A DNA stretch of 64,000 bases from Cryptomeria japonica (taxonomy: Eukaryota; Streptophyta; Pinopsida; Cupressales; Cupressaceae): assembly GCF_030272615.1 (NCBI RefSeq), contig NC_081409.1, positions 244,861,502-244,925,501 on the forward strand. The letters are read 5' to 3'. Both the position numbers and the translations under genes were made by a program. This document shows positions 11,813 to 24,709 of the stretch, one piece after another (positions within the stretch are counted from its first letter, which is position 1; each line of letters starts with the position of its first letter). The notes under the pieces were generated by a model, which did no database searches, was not told the DNA's origin, and saw only the letters and a program-made list of their open reading frames with translations.

Positions 11813-13275
11813 CTAATCTTGTTAGCAGGTTTGGCAATGACAAAAATATTCTAAATCCAAGGGGAATGATCAATAGAGTGAATAAAGCCAACTTATAGTA
11901 GTTTTTCTATTTTAGCCTTAACTATCAAGGCTATCTTAAGGTTCATTTTCCTAATCTTTTACTTCATGGGTTTAGCATAAGGTATTGACACAATGTTATG
12001 AGTCACAATCTTAGGATCAATGTTAGGGATATTTGAATAAATCCAACCAAATATTTCAGGGAATTCACTTAATAAAGAAGAATATTCATCTTGTTCATCA
12101 TCGTTTAAACACTTCCCAATCTTTGTGATTTTCTCCTCATTGTAAAGATCCATTTTGACATCAATGGTATCACTCACAGGAAGATTACTTTGTTGACGAG
12201 CATCCATTAATTGAGAAAAGTCATGAATCATCTTGTCATTTTCATTCCCCAATTCAGCGTGTTTCCTGAAGTATGCCTCAACATTTAAACAATAAGGAAA
12301 TCCATGATTATGGTGATAACGAGGAAGATTATCATAGACTCCCGAGAACTTAGCCAAGGAATCATTTGTAGAAAATATGTCAAGGGAAGGTGACGAGTCG
12401 GAATCAATTAATTGAGGATAGATTAAAGAAAGAGAATTTGAAGAAAAGATGACACTAACATTAAGAGATGGTCTCTTAGAGGCTTTGGTGGGCTTAGAGG
12501 GATTATATCCAAGTCCTAAAGATGCCTCATGAGCATGATTATTTAAAGGAACTTTTATTCCTTGTACATTTACAAAACAACCATTGTCATTATATCCACC
12601 CTTAGCTAAGATTGAAAACCAGGACCATAAAGAGTAGTCATTTTTGTAAGGGAAGACGAGGCCTCATATGCCTCAATGTCATAAGTAGATGAAGTTGAAG
12701 AATTTTTTGATTTTAAAACAACCACAAAGTTGTTTAGACAAAGTGGGTTTATTTTTAGGTTCAACCATATCATCCTCTTTTTTAGTCTTAGACTATATTG
12801 AGGGGACTTTATATTCTTTAATAAAACATGTAAAATCTAGAGACCCCCAATCATCATCTAAGAGTACCTCTTCCCAGATGAAGAAGTATCTTCAAGAGGA
12901 GATGGTGATTCATATAGAAAGGTAGAAGAAGTGGGAGTACTTGGAGAATATTTGGAATCAGATGAGGTTTGCAAACAAGCTTGTAAAGTGTTATCAGCTT
13001 GCAAAGTTTACATCTTGTTGTTATAGATGAATTTGACTTGATGATGAAGAGTAGAAGGAACAAATTGCATACTATGAATCCAAGGTCATCCTAACAAAAG
13101 ATTACAATTAAGGCTATCAAACATGACTTGAATAGGCGTAGGTAAAATAACAGGTTATACCTTAATAGGCAAGGTTATAGTACCTAAAGAAGCTCTAGCA
13201 ACATTGTCAAAACCACAAATAGAAAGAGATTCAGGTTTCATAAGAGAAGTATCTACATTAATCTTATGAAATAAA
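11813..13275 (-). pseudogene. E5 protease C-terminal half to reverse transcriptase start
   Basis: From high to low coordinate on the minus strand: a protease C-terminal half just left of 13270 ('SICGFDNVARASLGTITLP', then 'SLNCNLLLG*PWIHS', corresponding to the LLGRPWIH box), a low-complexity linker, then 12357-11959 with 'FGWIYSNIPNIDPKIVTHNI', the conserved lead-in to gypsy reverse transcriptase, and at about 11880-11818 the 'HSPWIQNIFVIAKPANK' segment. It is broken by stops. Protease is separated from its N-terminal half by the LTR at 13276. Confidence 0.75.
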
Positions 13276-14483
13276 TGTTGTCAATTTGGAGGAATTTATT
13301 ATGTGTTGCATTGATGTTTTTCATTGATGTCAACACTAGCTTGTTTAGTTGTCTATCGGGTTCCGGTAGAGTGGTTGGACTTTGATGTTGATCTAGAGAT
13401 CATCTCCGATATTCTCCGGTATGTCCAGATTGGTGGAATTGGTTTTGTTAGGTTATTCATGTCATTTATATGCGCATCACATTCAGTTGGTTTGGGATTT
13501 GGTGATCTGAAAGCTATCATATGTTCTATTAAGCCTTTTGGTAACTGGTAAGGGTTCTACCGACAGAGCTTTATTGAAGATCTTTCGATGGATTCAATAA
13601 GTGGTGTTGGTGCAGCTTTTAGAAGGTTTTCAGGATGCTAATGGTTATCGTGTTCATGTTCCAATTGATCGATGGTGTTGCATTTGGTTTATGGCGACCT
13701 ATTTTAAGTCTAGTCTTAATGCTATTCTGTTAGGTTATGGACCGGTTTATGTAATATGTTGGTGGATGCTCCCGATGCATTACCAGTTGGATTTATTGTT
13801 TGGTTAATGTTGTTTCGGTCTTAGGCCGACTTGTGTTATCATTGGTTTGCAGGTTTATGTAATGGATTTATTGTATTATTTTTTAGGTGGCCAACCTAAT
13901 TGTTTAGGTACTAGGTTGGTATAAATATAATGTAAGATCTCTTTGTAGATCATAGGATAATGGAAAAGAATGGTTATGCAATTATCCATGTGCGAATAAA
14001 GTAATCATATGCAGAGGATTTGGTTGATCTTAGGTGATCGAATTGAGTTTGTGTAAGAGGTTTAAGACCTCCGACATTGAGCTTAAATCAGAGCTGTACT
14101 CAGGCATAGGAGATGCTATTCTAGCAGTTCAATCTTTATTTTGGATTGTAGTTCGAATTTTTTTGTAGTCAATGAGGCTCCTTTTGTGATGAGCAGTGCG
14201 CTCTAGGGTGTTGGCCTTCCTACATGTGCATGCCCCTTATTGTAATATTTATTCATCTGATCAATGTATAGATATTGTGGGTCTCCAATCCCACCATGGT
14301 TTTTCCTCATTGAGGTTTTCCACGTATAAATTTGTGGTGCTATGGTGTTCATCTATGTGGTTTCATTATTAATTATTGTTATCTGCTTTTATATCTACTA
14401 GTTGCTAAGCTATTGTATTAATAAGGTTAAAATTCATCAATCCGATAGAACACTGATTCTCTCAGTGTTCTTGGATCCCAACA
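13276..14483 (+). mobile_element. Solo LTR (copia-like) inside E5 protease
   Basis: A 1,208-bp insertion with ends TGTTG...CAACA and a perfect 5-bp duplication ATAAA (13271-13275, 14484-14488). It has LTR promoter and processing signals in the plus sense: TATAAATATAATG near 13920 and AATAAA near 13995. The CCACCATGGTTTTTCC/GGTTTTCCACGT block (14291-14325) matches the reverse strand of the LTR at 10660-11812. It splits E5 protease right at the 'GSDLNVCSIDL' (active-site DSG-like) segment. Confidence 0.85.
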
Positions 14484-15600
14484 ATAAATCAATGCTACAA
14501 ACATTAAGGTCAGATCCATTATACACAAGGGTTCATCTTATAACATTACCATTAACAAGGACACCAATCATAAGAGAATCATATTGATTTTGATTTTCCT
14601 TAGAAGGTAACTCATCTTGTGAGAACACAATTTGATATTTAGGTCTTTTCATAGAGCCAATCAAAGAAGCCATATTAGTAGGTGTCACTATGGGTGGGAT
14701 ATCTAAGTTCTTTAAAGCATCTTGTAACATTCCATGATGTGTGGATGAAGTTTGAATTAGATCCCAAAGGAATATCTTGGCACGAGTAGCTTTAGTTTAT
14801 TCAATAAGATCATACTCTTTACCAAGATGTTGTGACAAATGCGGTGTTGGTGGAAGAATGGGTTGAGAAGAAGGAAGAGAAGAAGAGATCACTGGAGGAG
14901 GATTAGATTTCCTATTGTTCCTTGCATTATAGGTATGGGTAGCTGAATTATAACTCTCTCAGGTGATTTGTTTAGTATAATCATAAGGACTCTTGGTGGG
15001 ATAACCTCTTTTCACAACAATAATTGGTTTGTTAGGAGTGAAAAAGGAATCATTACTAAAACCACCTTGAACCACAAAGAAAGGCTTGTTGAGAGGTTGA
15101 GAAATTTGAGGAGAACTAGTACCTTGAACCACTAAAAATATTTATTGGGTGTTTGAAAATTAGGTTCATAGATAGTCACATTTATCATATTAATCAATCT
15201 CTTAGATGTTTTAAGGTTGTTTGAAGAAGCTTTACTAGAAATGAAATCATCAAGAGAATCATCTAGCATAGCATAGTCATGACTACTAAATGGTTGGTTA
15301 TTGGATTGGATGGGAGGTATCATCATAAAGAGGGTTGTCATATATCACCATGTTACTAGATTTAGAGGATGACTTGATAGGAATGAATTCATGAGAAGAG
15401 TCATTCAACTTATCTATATCATCACTACAAAATGGCATAGTAACTATGTTTATGAGTTTTTGGCAAAATGTTTATTTAGAAGGCTTAGGATAAAGGAACT
15501 CATCAAGAGCATCATCAAGTTCTTCTTTACTAAAAGTGTAATCATCATAAGAAAAAGAATTATCATACGTATGAAAATCTTGCAAATAAAAACCTGACAT
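14484..15600 (-). pseudogene. E5 gag C-terminal region and protease N-terminal half
   Basis: On the minus strand, 15341-14760 is rich in Asn, Pro, Ser and Thr with 'SQPLNKPFFVVQGGFSNDSF'-type repeats, followed by 'ATRAKIFLWDLIQTSSTHH' and 'YQIVFSQDELPSKENQNQYD', then 'VLVNGNVIR' and 'YNGSDLNVCS' of the protease. This KAKISLWDLL...FTDEDLP...VDNGSALNV succession is the gag-protease junction of plant Tat-like elements. Active-site DNGS is degraded to YNGS and stops interrupt it. Confidence 0.75.
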
Positions 15601-17402
15601 GTTTGAAAATTAACTTTTGAAATAAAAAGTGAATATAAAACTTAAACACATACAATGCATAAAACAATATTTTTGAATTTTTTAATGTTTTTGACATGAA
15701 AGAAACATGCAAAAATAAGATCTAAACAAAAAATGCAATGTAAGAAGGTTTGTTTCATCAAAATGTTTAAGGTGAAAATGGAATCAGGTAGTATTAGGAC
15801 CTAACTCCACTTTCACTCAAACATTATAATATGAAAGCACCTAGAGGAGTGATCCTTTTTAACTAACTCTTGGGAAAGAGAGTTAAGAGGTACTTCTAGG
15901 GTTTGTATTCCTTTATCGATATGAAAGAGAATATGTAAGATATAGGGGAATGTAAAAATATGTTGAGAATGCAAGAAAAATTGAATAAAATAGCAAGAAC
16001 AATAAGCTGATTGATAACAAAACTAACAATAAGCATAGATCTAAGAATGGAATTCTGTTGTGCATCTGTGATAAAGAAAAATGAGTTTTAATTGATAGGA
16101 ATAGGGTGGTGTATGCCCCAGTCTGAGAAACTGTGATGAACTATAAACTATAGGTCCAATCCCTTAGACTGTCTAAGCATTGTCCTATAAGTCCGAAGTA
16201 GAACAAGTTGGACTAGGGCGTGGGGTGTCCTGGTCCTAGAGGACAAGGGTGTGGGGAGCCCTGGTCCCTAAAAACTAGGTCCAAATTCTGATAGAAGGTT
16301 TGTACCTGTTTGCTGAGATCTTTCAGAAATTGTCTTTTCCGACGAAAACCTTTAATATACTTGCAATTTGAAAAATGGTGGTGTTTTGGCTATATAAGGG
16401 TTTGCCTTAGTAAACCCCCTTGTTGGTGATTTCCACCTCCATAAATAGCCGATAGTAACTAAAAATATGTATTCTCTTGAATCTTATGTGTTTATAAGAT
16501 TGCTATGAGCTAAATGCAAACTAGAGTTTTACCTTGTGTATTTGAGCAAACCCTAAATGCTTGTAATGAGAATGCATTAAATCACAATTGTAATGCAAAT
16601 ATAAAGCAATAATGAAAATATGAGAACTAATGTGATCTAAATTTGAAGCTCAATATAGAGACATGAAAACAACACGAAATCATACTAAATCCTAAGGAAG
16701 AGGTACAAACCAATCAGTAGTCGGTGATTCCCTTATTATTCTTCAATATCTCCTAAAGATTTCATAATTGATGAAGACTTGATTAATGGATGAATTTGCA
16801 GATCTGAGACTTCACACAAAGCAATACTTTCATTTCACAAGAATCTCCTTCCAAATTGCTAGATTGGGGATTCTCAAATGAGGGAAATAATTGCCATATA
16901 TATGAAACCCTAAGTTTGAATTTGATAAAAGGATAGCTTAGAATTGATGAAATTTGACACCAAGAAAGATTTTAATAGGGTAACACACCTTAATGTTCTC
17001 TCAAAATTTTGGGAAAAAAGTTTGGGACCAAGTAGTATACTACCTGGTCCTATCAACTTTTTTTTCGATTTTCTAGGGATGGGAGATAGCGTGATTCTAA
17101 TGCTAAATCTAGCTCGGTGGCTCAAACCAAGATATGTAGATGTGCAAAATATACCTTGAAGATTGAAATTAGGGTAAGATTAGGATTAAATTAGGATTAA
17201 ATAAAAGGGGCACACTTAGGATCAAGGGCCCAATTTTATGATATGTAAATTAATGAGAGAGGACTTAGGTTTGATTAAATTAATAATTAAATGCCTAAAG
17301 AAGTCTTATAATGCAAAATGCAATGAGACACACTAAGGCGGGTGCTAACCTAAGTGTGGAATTGGAAAATCTAATTAAGGGTGTACAATTTATGATGCTA
17401 CA
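15601..17402 (-). mobile_element. E5 leader and 5' LTR (outer end at 17402)
   Basis: No coding sense is seen. The minus strand starting at 17402 reads TGTAGCATCATAAATTGTAC, a TG-start AT-rich U3 typical of gypsy LTRs, followed by stretches that lead into the E5 gag region. The inner LTR boundary and primer-binding site could not be located, so only the outer end is supported. Confidence 0.5.
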
Positions 17403-18312
17403 CATTTTCTTATTTTTATATACAAAGATATTCATCAAAACTCTCAACTAAACTAGCCCAAAGAAGAGTACATAAAATTACATAACTTAGCCATCTAGAC
17501 CAATAATATCCAATGTGGTCCACTCTAGGAGAAAGAGGGGATAAAAACATAGAACCACACATCCTTCTAAGTTGAATCTAATGAACCACATACCCTAACA
17601 CATCTTCCAAAGACAATTCCAAATGAAATGTGTAGATAAACAATAAAGCTCAATAATCAGTCGGCCCCAAAACATCTTCCAATGTAAATTACTCTAAAGT
17701 AGATATTCACACACCATGGTGAGACCCAAAACAATATTCCAACTTAACCTCCAATGCATAGCTGGACCAGAAAGCATGAGCCATACAAGATAAATCATCT
17801 AGGAACACTAAGACCCATCACACCTAACCAAACCAAGCACAAACCGACATAACTCATGTGCGAAATGAAAGCAACACCAGATATTAGAACCGAAACATTG
17901 CATGAAGTAAATAAGAATTTCCTCCAAATTGCAATACTTGATTTCACATATCTGGAAGCCGCCAAGCAAATTTCAAACCAGTCTAATAGTCACTCTCATT
18001 GTCAGAAGACAACAACAACTAGTCTCATCATTTGAGCAACTAGAGGACCTACAAATTTGATATTGCATTGTTCACATAACATTAACATTATATCCAAGTT
18101 TGCACACCATACTTTTCACAATCTGAATCTTTCACTAGGGCATTAAGTACATGTTCCTACATATTGAAACTTATGCTACACTGAATTCTCAGAAATGTCC
18201 TTATGTAACCATGCCATCTCTACCCGAGAATGACAATATTTAAACACTCAATACTAAGTCAAATATAACATTGATCATTAGTCACCAACTTATTGTAGCA
18301 TTAATGATAGCA

Positions 18313-18560
18313 CAACCTTAACTAAGATACCAATCAAACTCAATACTAATAACAAGTAGGATATATTGATATCATACATCTTCTGATCATATTCCACAAC
18401 AAACTTTAACTAAGGCACCAATCAAACTCAATAGCAACATCAACATCATACATCTCTGATCATCTTCCATAACAAAATTCAAGTGAGGCATCGATAAAAC
18501 TCAACAACAACACCAATATCTGGCATTCTTAATCAATAGTACAAAATAAATAAACCTTCA
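18313..18560. repeat. Diverged 65-100 bp tandem repeat, about three copies
   Basis: The phrase 'ACYAAGRYACCAATCAAACTC' and the following 'ATCATACATCT(T)CTGATCAT' recur at roughly 18317, 18412 and, more diverged, 18483. Confidence 0.5.
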
Positions 18561-18654
18561 TATACTTGTATGACATAATAATAGCTCACCTGCCACCAAA
18601 TTTAGTTTGCACATCACAAGATTGTATCCAAAACATACCATATCTGGATCAACA

Positions 18655-18775
18655 AGTTTGACGTCAAAGACAAGACAATAGACTAGACCACATCCAAACC
18701 AATGAGACATCAAAGACAAGATAAAAGACTAGAGCACATCTAGACCACTAACAAGTTTGGCATCAATGACAACAT
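18655..18775. repeat. About two copies of a ~50-60 bp tandem repeat
   Basis: 'CATCAAAGACAAGAYAAWAGACTAGA' type words recur at about 18664 and 18708, with a partial third copy near 18760. Confidence 0.5.
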
Positions 18776-19689
18776 AACTCAGACTTCCAACAAATACATA
18801 CTTGTCCTCTTTCTCATGTGGTTTTTTTTTAATTTTCTCAAAAGGGTTTATCCATGCAAATCATATGTTCATATAGTTTTTTGATTTCATTTAATCACAT
18901 AATTATATTTTGGCAATCCTTGATAAACAATTATATTTAAAATCTGCATACACTTGTAAGGCATTTTACCATAACCATTTCACTTTGTTTCTCAACAAGC
19001 ACCTAGTTTTTATTTTATTATATCTCTATTTGATTTGATTAATAGGTGTTTGTATTGGATAATCTTCAACATATAACTAAGAACCCTTTACAAAATATTA
19101 GACCTTTATGATTTATTAGGACTAGAGTGGCCTACTTTAGACTATATAGACACCAATGCACAAGGAAATGGCCAAGCTACTCCCTTGGAAGTCACTTTAC
19201 CTAGTAGCCTTATTCTCTACTAAAAAACCTCTAGATTTCGACATGCAACTTCCTCTCTTCATTTTGATCTATTTTTAGGATTGCCATTGCCCAATCCAAG
19301 TGCATCTTGATTCACTTTTTCTTTGTTTCCCACTTGCTTATTCTTATTTCCAAGAGTGCGTGTCTTCATTTCTTGTCTTGTCTAGTCTCTAGTTAAAAGT
19401 TTGTACCAACTATTGTTGATTAGGTAATCAATGTTAAAAAGGTTTTATTTACACTACTTTACTTGCATATTTACATTATATTGCCTATCAACATTCATAA
19501 AAAAAAAGATATCTTTTAGGTTCTTTTAGCATACACCTTCACAAGTTACCTTTAACCACCTCTCAACAATTGTTTATTTGAGAGAGATGTTATGCACCTA
19601 CAAATAAACCTCAAGTAGGGGTATCTAGCCCTACCCTTCTCATTTATACAAGTATGCTTTCTTGTTATATTCTCTTTAATTTATTTATG

Positions 19690-20167
19690 CATGCTACTTA
19701 CTTTATTACCATATTGCCCTACATTTATCCCATATCTTAGTTGTTATTTGGCTCATTTTCTTACTTTTATCTCATGGATTAGACATTCCTCACTTTGGTT
19801 TCCTTTTAATCTATCTTCAAATGCATTGTACAACCTAATGTCCTATAAATATTGTCATTATTTTGTATCCACTAAGAGAGGCCTTCACCTTTTATTCATT
19901 TAGATGTCACCATTTTCTTTATATTATTTTTAATTTCTTGATTCATGCTACTTACTTTATTACTATATTGCCCTATATTTATCCCATAGCTTAGTTGTTA
20001 TTTTGCTCTTTTCTTACATTTATCTCACGGGTTAAACATTCTTCACTTTAGTTTCCTTTTAACCTGTCTTCAAATACATTGTACAACCTAATGTCCTATA
20101 TAGATTGTCATTATTGCATATCCACCAAGTGGGACATTCCACCTTTTCTTCATTTAGATGTCACTAA
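19690..20167. repeat. Direct tandem duplication, 254-bp offset
   Basis: Copy 1 (19690-19912) and copy 2 (19944-20167) both start CATGCTACTTACTTTATTAC and end TTCATTTAGATGTCAC. They differ by scattered, mostly transition-type substitutions and small indels. No coding content. Confidence 0.85.
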
Positions 20168-21329
20168 TTTTAGAGACCTTGATCAAAACATATACATTAA
20201 TTTATGAACATGATAATGAATTTCTCCCTTCCTTTGGTTGGGTCATTTTCACCCCTTTTAGATAATTTTTTTTTCTGAGTGAAATTTTTTCACTTATGTC
20301 ATATCATTTCCCCAAGAAAAATATCTTCCTCCTTTCCTAACATAGTTTCCTTTTGGTACCTTTTCATCCCTTTGATTTTCCTCTTTGAACTGTTCTCTGA
20401 CTATATTGACACCTTTATAAGTTCAATATTTTACCCAAAGATAATAAATTCCTCATCTCTATTGAAGAAGATTCCAATTTCATCATGCCATATTTAAAAT
20501 TAGAAGATAATATAAATTTTGTTTTCATTGATCCCACTTTTCCAACCATAACACAAATTTTATGAAAATACACATGATGTGCCAATACAAATCAGGGGCC
20601 ACTTTCCTCAAATGAATACCTTAACAATTTACCAAATTTTACATTTACAAATAAAAAAAAACTTTCTATAAAAAAACCTTAATTAAATTCCCTTCTCATA
20701 CCTTACAAATTACATAAGGTGTCCTCTTCATCATTTACCGAATACAAACTCCCCAAACTCATACAAAAGAAACCCTAACCATAAACATAAACGTTACCTC
20801 TTCCATCAAGCCTTCAAGCTCACCACGATTTGATTCATTCTAGGTTGGGACTGAGATTAATAGTGATTTTTCCTTCCTTGCTTCGCAAGGAGATAATTTT
20901 TTTTTTTTACCACCTTAATAAAAATGAATTTCTTGTATCCCCACCTCAAAGGTAAAGAACCCAAAATTCTTTTCATTTTACAATTGAAAAATACGAAGCT
21001 ATCAATTAGACTCCCCAAAAATAGGGCCCCTATTTAAAAAGGAATTTAATATCGTGATAATAATAATTGTTAAAGTAAAGCATGATTCTTGATGATAATG
21101 ATTTATCTCCTCGAAGAATTTTGCACATGGTCAAGCATGATCCTTCACAGTACCGATGTAATCCCTTAATGACCACATTCTTTGAATATTGCAAAACTTA
21201 GTCTCTAAATTACATCAGGAAGCACATTCATTGATTGGGCAAAATTTTTAGACTCTAAATCGCACCACTGAATTTATAACTTATATCGATAATCCAATCT
21301 TGTTGGCATCCAACTCCCTGATAGCAGAG

Positions 21330-21530
21330 ATGAGTAGCAAAACATTTGAAAGCTTCTCTAAATTGGATGAAAAAGGAAGCCTTATAGATTACATTAACAG
21401 CACACCCACTTTAGCACAAAAGGCAGGATACAGCAATCCCGAAGAGCTTAATGTCAAAGAAGTGGGTGATGGCAATCTCAATTTTGTTTATATTATCACT
21501 GGACCTAAAGGATCCTTTGTTTTGAAACAG
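21330..21530 (+). CDS. MTK: 5-methylthioribose kinase, first coding exon
   Basis: This 67-codon exon starts at an ATG (21330) and stops at a splice donor, AAACAG|GTATTT (21530/21531). It contains 'LDEKGSLIDYINSTPTLA' and 'VKEVGDGNLNFVYII', followed by 'GSFVLKQ', the highly recognisable N-terminus of plant MTK (EC 2.7.1.100). MTK phosphorylates methylthioribose in the methionine salvage (Yang) cycle in the cytosol. The GDGNLNFVY block is the glycine-rich ATP-binding loop of this choline-kinase-like fold, and VLKQ carries the ATP-contacting Lys. In plant homologues the next exon resumes with an ALPYIRC-type segment, which I do not find downstream. The remaining window to 64000 would therefore be intron 1 if the gene is intact. 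An isolated exon copy (pseudogene) cannot be excluded. Confidence 0.85.
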
Positions 21531-22893
21531 GTATTTACATTTCATCCGGTCTTTAGTCCATTCAATTATTGTTATTTGTTGTCAGATTGAAGAATCAGAA
21601 ATTAATACTCTGGTTGAAAGTTTATTTATGTTTTGAATTCATTTACTTGGTTTTAGGATTAACTCTCTTAGTGATAAGAGAATTTATCTGTGTTTTCCTT
21701 TACCTTACGTGGTTTTGGGATTCATTCTGTGAGTGATTAGAGCTCAGTATGCAAATTGAAATGTGGGCGTTACTCGATTTATTTTTATTTTTTTCGTTTA
21801 TCCTCTTATTGAAAATACATAAATGAAAACACTTTTTTACATGGATATCTATGCGCTGCTTTCATTTACAGTGTCTTTTCAGATCCATTCTGCTCTGTTT
21901 TATTTTTTATTAGGATAGAGCATGCCGAAGTGTGTACGTGGGTGTGGGCAACGATTTAGTCATTGTTTAGTAGGTGAAATCTTATAGCAGCTAATCAGGC
22001 AAAGTTTTGGGTATTTGTTTTCTGAAACTGAACCCTCGTTTAAAAACTCCTTTCTAGAAGTCATATTAAACACTCTGCTTTCAGTATCACAGATGATTTT
22101 TACAGAGAAAGCATTACAGGTCATCTGATCTTATCTTTTAGGCATTAGATTTCAAGGATTCTATTCTAGGGCTAATATCTTAAATTAAGAGAATCAAACA
22201 AACTTTGGTAAATAGTTTACAATTATAGCTCCTTTGAGCAGTTGATTGCAAAGATAACTAATACTCATCACACCTGACACAAAACTCAAAAAAGAGGCTG
22301 TCACAAAAATTATCCCATCCACCTCAACCAATTAAAACCAAACCACCCAAATAGTACATCAAATAACCAGATATAATAAAGGTCAAATAGGGAAAAAACC
22401 GTGATAACAGACCATAACATATAAGAGTATCATGCATCACATAATGTCTACAACAATCAAATACTGCCACACTTTTTATCATATTGCCAATGAAAGACTT
22501 AACATCCTTATCCAAAGAATTGGCAATATTCCAATAGACAACACTGAAACAACCATTAACACTAGATCTTTTCACCATATTATAAGTTCTTTTTAGCTGT
22601 ACAAAGATATCAAATGTATTATGAATAAGATCCCATTTTTACAGTCTATCACTATCAAGGATTATTCAAATTGAGAAGGAATGAGCAATGTATTATTGAG
22701 AGGAGGTAGTAATATATACATTATATTTTATAATGGTTGGTAAATAACCAACCAGGCCAGTGATACCCTAAGAACTAACTATAACCATCTATTATGGTGT
22801 TTATTTGTGTTAATAATATTTGCATATTACAATTTTTAATTATTATTACAATGGTGTTGTGATTTAATATTATATAATTATAATATTCCAACA
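21531..22893 (+). other. Start of MTK intron 1, running into a copia 3' LTR
   Basis: The intron begins GTATTTACAT. No second exon is recognisable. The right part is the minus-strand 3' LTR of a Ty1/copia element whose start (minus TGTTGGAATATTATAA) lies at 22893, directly after a purine tract. A TATAAAATATAATG box occurs on the minus strand near 22720. The inner edge of this LTR could not be set, and the copia 5' LTR lies outside the window. Confidence 0.6.
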
Positions 22894-23136
22894 ATCCCCC
22901 CCTTATTATATCATATGTCCAAGAGAACAAATCAAGAAAGTTCAAAAAGTGTCAAACTTCATTGTTGCAAGAGATTTGGTAAATTTGCTCGAGTGTAACA
23001 ATACTAGAGAAAAGTAGATGTGTTCGCAGATCTAGTGGCATTGATTCTCAATGTGTTTTGTGCACTCATGAAAAGTAGGATTTTGATTAAGCTTCAAAAT
23101 GCTTTGATTGTTGTAAAAAAAAGTTGTAGGACATGT
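22894..23136 (-). pseudogene. Ty1/copia RNase H C-terminal remnant and polypurine tract
   Basis: Read on the minus strand from 23136, the pieces 'NQNPTFHECTKHIENQCH' and 'FTKSLATMKF' match the end of copia RNase H (usual NP.FH.RTKHI...H and FTK.L...KF blocks). 'GGIVG' and the purine run AAGGGGGGGAT at the LTR junction follow. Its N-terminal partner lies 40.6 kb away, at 63755-64000, on the other side of the nested insertions. It contains several stops. Confidence 0.75.
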
Positions 23137-23141
23137 CTTGG

Positions 23142-23851
23142 TGATGGAAACAACCTTGTCGATCAAACCAAGACAGGAACAGAACTGGTTCTTAGACAAG
23201 AAACACTTCCTTTAAAGAGATTCAACACAGAAATATCAACATATACAAGTGATTCAGACATTGCTTAATCTACCATTACGTTCAGAAATGCACCCTCATG
23301 AGTATTAGCATCACGACAACAGAACAACAGTTTGAGTCCAACTACAACCAATGTTCAGGACTATTAAACGTTGACAATGTCACAGTTACAAAAACATGTT
23401 AATTCCATAGTCTTTACACAGAAACTCGACCTACACAGAAGTCGACTTATCTTATGTTGCAGACACAAGACTACATTCAGATTTCTACTGCCTGAACATC
23501 CACAAGGTGATCCTTCAATTCCATCAGTCGAGCGCTGCCAGATTTCCCTTGGTCGGGTTCTATCCTTTGACCCCTTCTTTTTCCTTTTGCAGCCAACCCC
23601 CGATTCATTGGCCAAGCGCTTCAAATAGGCAGAAGGTGGTTGGTAAATGACCACCCCCGTGGCCTTGGCAACCGACTGCCACCATGGGCAGTTGAAACTG
23701 TTTCTTACTGCTCGGTCGTAGTTTCTAGTCACTTCAGGTCTTCCTGTCTCAGTGTGACAGGAACAGAAACAAACACAACTGAACCCAAAACTGAAAGAAA
23801 AATAAAACACAGAGAAAGAAAACAAGAACGCAAGGGGGTGCCCCTGCATCA
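23142..23851 (-). repeat. E3 3' LTR
   Basis: A 710-bp direct repeat partner of 63039-63749. Most differences are C/T or G/A transitions, as expected from methylated, silenced plant transposons. On the minus strand it is preceded by a purine-biased CTGGGGAGTT at about 23852-23861, a weak polypurine tract. Confidence 0.9.
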
Positions 23852-23879
23852 AACTCCCCAGGTGGAGAAAGAATCATGA

Positions 23880-24709
23880 GCTCCTGCTCATGAAATCTGC
23901 AACAGTATGAGCCAGTTTAATGATTTCTGGTTCAGTGAGCCAAGAAGCATCCTCCACTGGTCGATGCTGCCACTTAACTAGATATCTATAGTATTCCTTG
24001 CCCCGGGTCTTCTTCAACATTGCTTCTCAAGAATGCTTTCTATTTCTGATGAGGTAGAAGTAGTTCCTCGCTGTTTCAGACTGACCGGTATCTCTGTGTC
24101 TGATTCAGCTTCCTGCCCATCTCCTCTGTATGGATAGAGGTCTGCCACATTAAAAATAGGCGAGTGCCCAAATCTGAGGGCAGAGCTATTTCATAAGCAT
24201 TGGCAGAGAATTTTCTGATGACTTTACAAGGTCCCACTTTCTTCATCTGAAGCTTGTTGTAAACTCCAACAGGAAACCTCTCCTTTCTAAGATGAGCCAA
24301 GACAAGGTCACCCACCTAATAGTGAAGTTCCCTTCGCTTCTTATCAGAATTTTGTTTGTAATGAAGATTGTGCTCTTCAATATTCATCTTTACTTCCTCA
24401 TGGAGATCATGGATGACTGTAGCAAAGTCTTCTCCATCGGCACTTCATTTTTCCATATTACCAAGATCCCTCAATTCAAACACACCCCGTGGATGCATAC
24501 CATATACAATATAAATAGGACTGAAGCATGTGCTTCCTTCGATTGGGAGAATCATTAAATGCAAACTCAGCTTGAGCCAAGGCTAGATCCCAATTGCTTG
24601 GTGTCTCCCCAACAATGCATCTCAACATATTACCAAGGCTTCAATTAACAACCTCTGTTTGACCATCCGTTTGTGGATGATATGCAGAACTAAAACTCAA
24701 ATTTGTGCC
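23880..24709 (-). pseudogene. E3 integrase C-terminal half with chromodomain
   Basis: The minus strand from 24709 holds 'GTNLSFSSAYHPQTDGQTEV', the integrase core segment ending at the catalytic Glu. At 24315-24076 it has '[19 protein letters not shown]' and '[19 protein letters not shown]', the C-terminal integrase barrel. At about 24010-23925 a chromodomain-like 'KEYYRYLVKWQHRPVEDASW' followed by LTEPEI is visible. Chromodomains mark the chromovirus branch and guide integration by binding histone marks. Several stops and shifts separate the parts. Confidence 0.8.

Larger units (their letters stand above)
17403..21329. other. Intergenic sequence upstream of MTK, no gene seen
   Basis: AT-rich sequence without recognisable coding domains. 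It holds several small tandem repeats (listed separately) and, at its right end, the presumed promoter and 5' untranslated region of MTK. No clear TATA box could be singled out. Confidence 0.5.

Noticed and set aside
13324-13807. Plus-strand open frames of 75 and 68 codons
   Set aside because: Within the U3 of the solo LTR 13276-14483; no protein similarity is recognisable.
21300-21329. Upstream extension of the MTK exon from a TTG at 21300
   Set aside because: The frame is open, but the ATG at 21330 gives the N-terminus expected for plant MTK, and plant nuclear genes rarely start at TTG.
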